Part shown: positions 6,335 to 7,672 of the stretch, one piece after another
How positions within the stretch are numbered: the first letter of the stretch is position 1
Layout of the letters: each line of letters starts with the position of its first letter
NCBI GenBank assembly: GCA_030636245.1
Contig: DAOVXI010000080.1
Location: 1 to 7,672, forward strand
Length of the DNA stretch: 7,672 nucleotides
Reading direction: 5' to 3'
DNA from: Deltaproteobacteria bacterium
Lineage (GTDB): Bacteria; Desulfobacterota; GWC2-55-46; DRQE01
The notes under the pieces: model-generated
What the model was told of the DNA's origin: nothing
The model's input: the letters and a program-made list of their open reading frames with translations, nothing else
The model's database searches: none
Position numbers and translations under genes: made by a program

Positions 6335-6348
6335 GGCACGCTAGTGCC
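6335..6348 (+). other. Small GC-rich hairpin in the waaF leader, followed by a two-codon upstream ORF
   Basis: GGCAC (6335-6339), loop GCTA and GTGCC (6344-6348) form a perfect 5-bp stem ending 8 nt before the waaF start. The next bases are TTTATGTTATGA. ATG at 6352 opens a Met-Leu-stop ORF whose TGA (6358-6360) overlaps the waaF ATG (6357). No Shine-Dalgarno lies between hairpin and start. It could tune waaF initiation, or be a weak terminator remnant; the T-run is too poor for a confident terminator call. Confidence 0.4.
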
Positions 6349-6356
6349 TTTATGTT

Positions 6357-7421
6357 ATGAAAGAGTTTAAGAATGTTAAAAATATACTTGTAAGGGTTCC
6401 TAACTGGATAGGGGATGCTGTTATGAGCATGCCCGCTCTGGACGCTTTAAGGGGCTTGTACCCAAAGGCCAGGATAACGGTGCTTTGTAAGCCCATTGTT
6501 AAGGACATTTACAGCAGCTCGCCTTCTACGGACGAGGTCTTGGTATATGATAGCCGAGGCGTACACGCAGGGTTTTTCGGTAAACTGCGGCTTGCCAGGG
6601 AGCTTAAGAAGAACAGCTTTGATATGGCTGTTCTTTTTCAGAACGCCTTTGAGGCGGCATGGATAAGCTATCTTGCGGGTATTCCGATCAGGATCGGCTA
6701 CGCGCGTGACCTAAGAAGGGCGCTCTTGACCTCTGCGATATCATTCGTAGGAGAGATAACAAGGGTCCATCAGGTATATTATTATCTGAATATTATAAAG
6801 GCTCTGGGCGGTCCTGAGCTTAATTATGATAAAAAGCCGCTCCCGAACATTAAACCAACGGAGAGTGATATGGCGCGTGCAAGGGAGATCCTGGAAGAAG
6901 TCGGCATGAGTGACGTTACTTCATTTGTTGGGGTTGCCCCGGGCGCAAGTTTTGGGCCGGCAAAAAAATGGGGCTCTGCTCGCTTTGCCGAGGCCGCGGA
7001 GAAGGTCTGCGAAGAGCTTAAGGCCACGGCCCTTATCTTTGGAGGGCCATCTGATGCGAGGGACGCGAAGGAGGTTGCTGAGGGCTTGAAGGTCAGACAC
7101 CTGAACCTTGCCTCCCGCACGACACTCGGAGAGTTTATCGCATTAACGTCAATGACGAAGATATTCCTTACAAATGATTCCGGCACTATGCATGTTGCCG
7201 CGGCGCTTGGCGTGCCAACGGTGGCTGTCTTTGGCTCAACCGAGCCGAGGCTTACCTCGCCGCTTGGAAATGTTACAAGGACAATTCAGAGCAACCTTGA
7301 TTGCAGCCCTTGTTTTAAGCGTGAGTGCCTGCATGGACACTACGAGTGTATGAGCGCTGTTACGGTAGATGATGTTGTAGCTTCGGCGATGAAGCTGCTT
7401 GAAGGCGGTCAGGATGGGTAA
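6357..7421 (+). CDS. waaF: Lipopolysaccharide heptosyltransferase II-like, GT9 (354 aa)
   Basis: WaaF adds the second L-glycero-D-manno-heptose of the LPS inner core from ADP-heptose, at the cytoplasmic face of the inner membrane. NILVRVPNWIGDAVMSMPAL (9-28) is the classic WaaF N-terminus, with the acidic D20. APGASFGPAKKWG (194-206) matches the WaaF donor-site motif. TNDSGTMHVAAALG (272-285) and AVFGSTEPRLTSPLG (290-304) follow. The four C-terminal cysteines are C316, C319, C324 and C331 in the usual CSPCFKRECLHGHYECM pattern. Length is normal for the family. The start at 6357 lacks a clear Shine-Dalgarno and follows the leader hairpin. The stop overlaps gmhB by 8 bp, linking heptose transfer with ADP-heptose supply. 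A related heptosyltransferase of different acceptor specificity remains possible. Confidence 0.93.
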   Translation: MKEFKNVKNILVRVPNWIGDAVMSMPALDALRGLYPKARITVLCKPIVKDIYSSSPSTDEVLVYDSRGVHAGFFGKLRLARELKKNSFDMAVLFQNAFEAAWISYLAGIPIRIGYARDLRRALLTSAISFVGEITRVHQVYYYLNIIKALGGPELNYDKKPLPNIKPTESDMARAREILEEVGMSDVTSFVGVAPGASFGPAKKWGSARFAEAAEKVCEELKATALIFGGPSDARDAKEVAEGLKVRHLNLASRTTLGEFIALTSMTKIFLTNDSGTMHVAAALGVPTVAVFGSTEPRLTSPLGNVTRTIQSNLDCSPCFKRECLHGHYECMSAVTVDDVVASAMKLLEGGQDG

Positions 7422-7672
7422 AAAGGCTGTCTTCCTCGACAGGGACGGAACCATAAATGTTGACACCGGTTATATAGGTACCCCGGAGGGATTAAAGCTA
7501 TTCCCGGGCGCTGCAAAGGGCATACGGATGCTCTCCGAGGCTGGATTTATTTTGATAGTTATCTCAAACCAATCAGGGATCGGGCGTGGTTACTTTACGG
7601 AAGATGACTTAGGTGCTGTAAATGGCAGGATAACGGAGCTCCTTACGCTTGAAGGCGCGGCACTGGATGCGA
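7414..7672 (+). CDS. gmhB: D-glycero-D-manno-heptose 1,7-bisphosphate 7-phosphatase (HAD-IIIA), 5' part only
   Basis: The first 86 codons are present and the window ends before the stop. FLDRDGTINVDTGYIGTPEG starts at residue 7 and contains the HAD motif I aspartates D9 (nucleophile) and D11 (acid/base). Motif II is ISNQSGIGRGYFTED (50-64), the GmhB form of the HAD-IIIA family; histidinol-phosphatases are the nearest alternative. The cysteine-rich zinc loop expected downstream is outside the window. GmhB dephosphorylates the heptose 1,7-bisphosphate made by HldE before ADP-heptose formation, in the cytosol. The ATG overlaps the end of waaF by 8 bp, and GAAGG at 7401-7405 is a well-spaced ribosome site inside waaF. 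Context with two GT9 enzymes strongly supports the heptose role. Confidence 0.9.
   Translation, partial: MGKKAVFLDRDGTINVDTGYIGTPEGLKLFPGAAKGIRMLSEAGFILIVISNQSGIGRGYFTEDDLGAVNGRITELLTLEGAALDA

Noticed and set aside
6335..6348. Intrinsic terminator for the upstream radical SAM operon
   Set aside because: The stem is only 5 bp and is followed by TTTATG rather than a solid T-run; it lies within the leader of the predicted waaF promoter.

Overview
The window looks like chromosome from a Gram-negative bacterium. It carries genes for the heptose part of the lipopolysaccharide (LPS) inner core: a WaaF-type heptosyltransferase, a second glycosyltransferase family 9 (GT9) protein, and the start of a GmhB-type heptose bisphosphate phosphatase. 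Codon use is rich in AGG/AGA arginine and ATA isoleucine codons, and several starts are GTG. The genus cannot be fixed from this; a Desulfobacterota- or Nitrospirota-like lineage is only a guess. Nothing suggests a mobile element: no transposase, integrase, tRNA, CRISPR array or long repeat was seen.

The layout is divergent around a control region at about 3357-3498. Leftward (minus strand) run yjbQ (138 aa) and a PfkB-family sugar kinase, which overlap by 8 bp. After a 79-bp gap with its own good promoter come a mercuric-reductase-like flavoprotein disulfide reductase and a TVP38/TMEM64 (DedA-superfamily) membrane protein. These two overlap by 4 bp (ATGA), and the membrane protein runs off the left edge.

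Rightward (plus strand) run a radical SAM/SPASM enzyme, a GT9 glycosyltransferase (GTGA overlap) and a second, paralogous radical SAM/SPASM enzyme (3-bp gap). After a 99-bp gap with a promoter, a small hairpin and a two-codon upstream ORF come waaF and gmhB (8-bp overlap). The gmhB gene is cut by the right edge.

GmhB removes the 7-phosphate of heptose 1,7-bisphosphate on the way to ADP-heptose, and the GT9 enzymes transfer heptose (or a similar sugar) to the growing core. The two SPASM enzymes are packed against GT9 genes but have no place in the textbook heptose pathway. They are the best candidates for something undescribed, such as a radical modification of a core sugar or another envelope component. 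The leftward genes look like an unrelated redox/membrane pair and a YjbQ-kinase pair.
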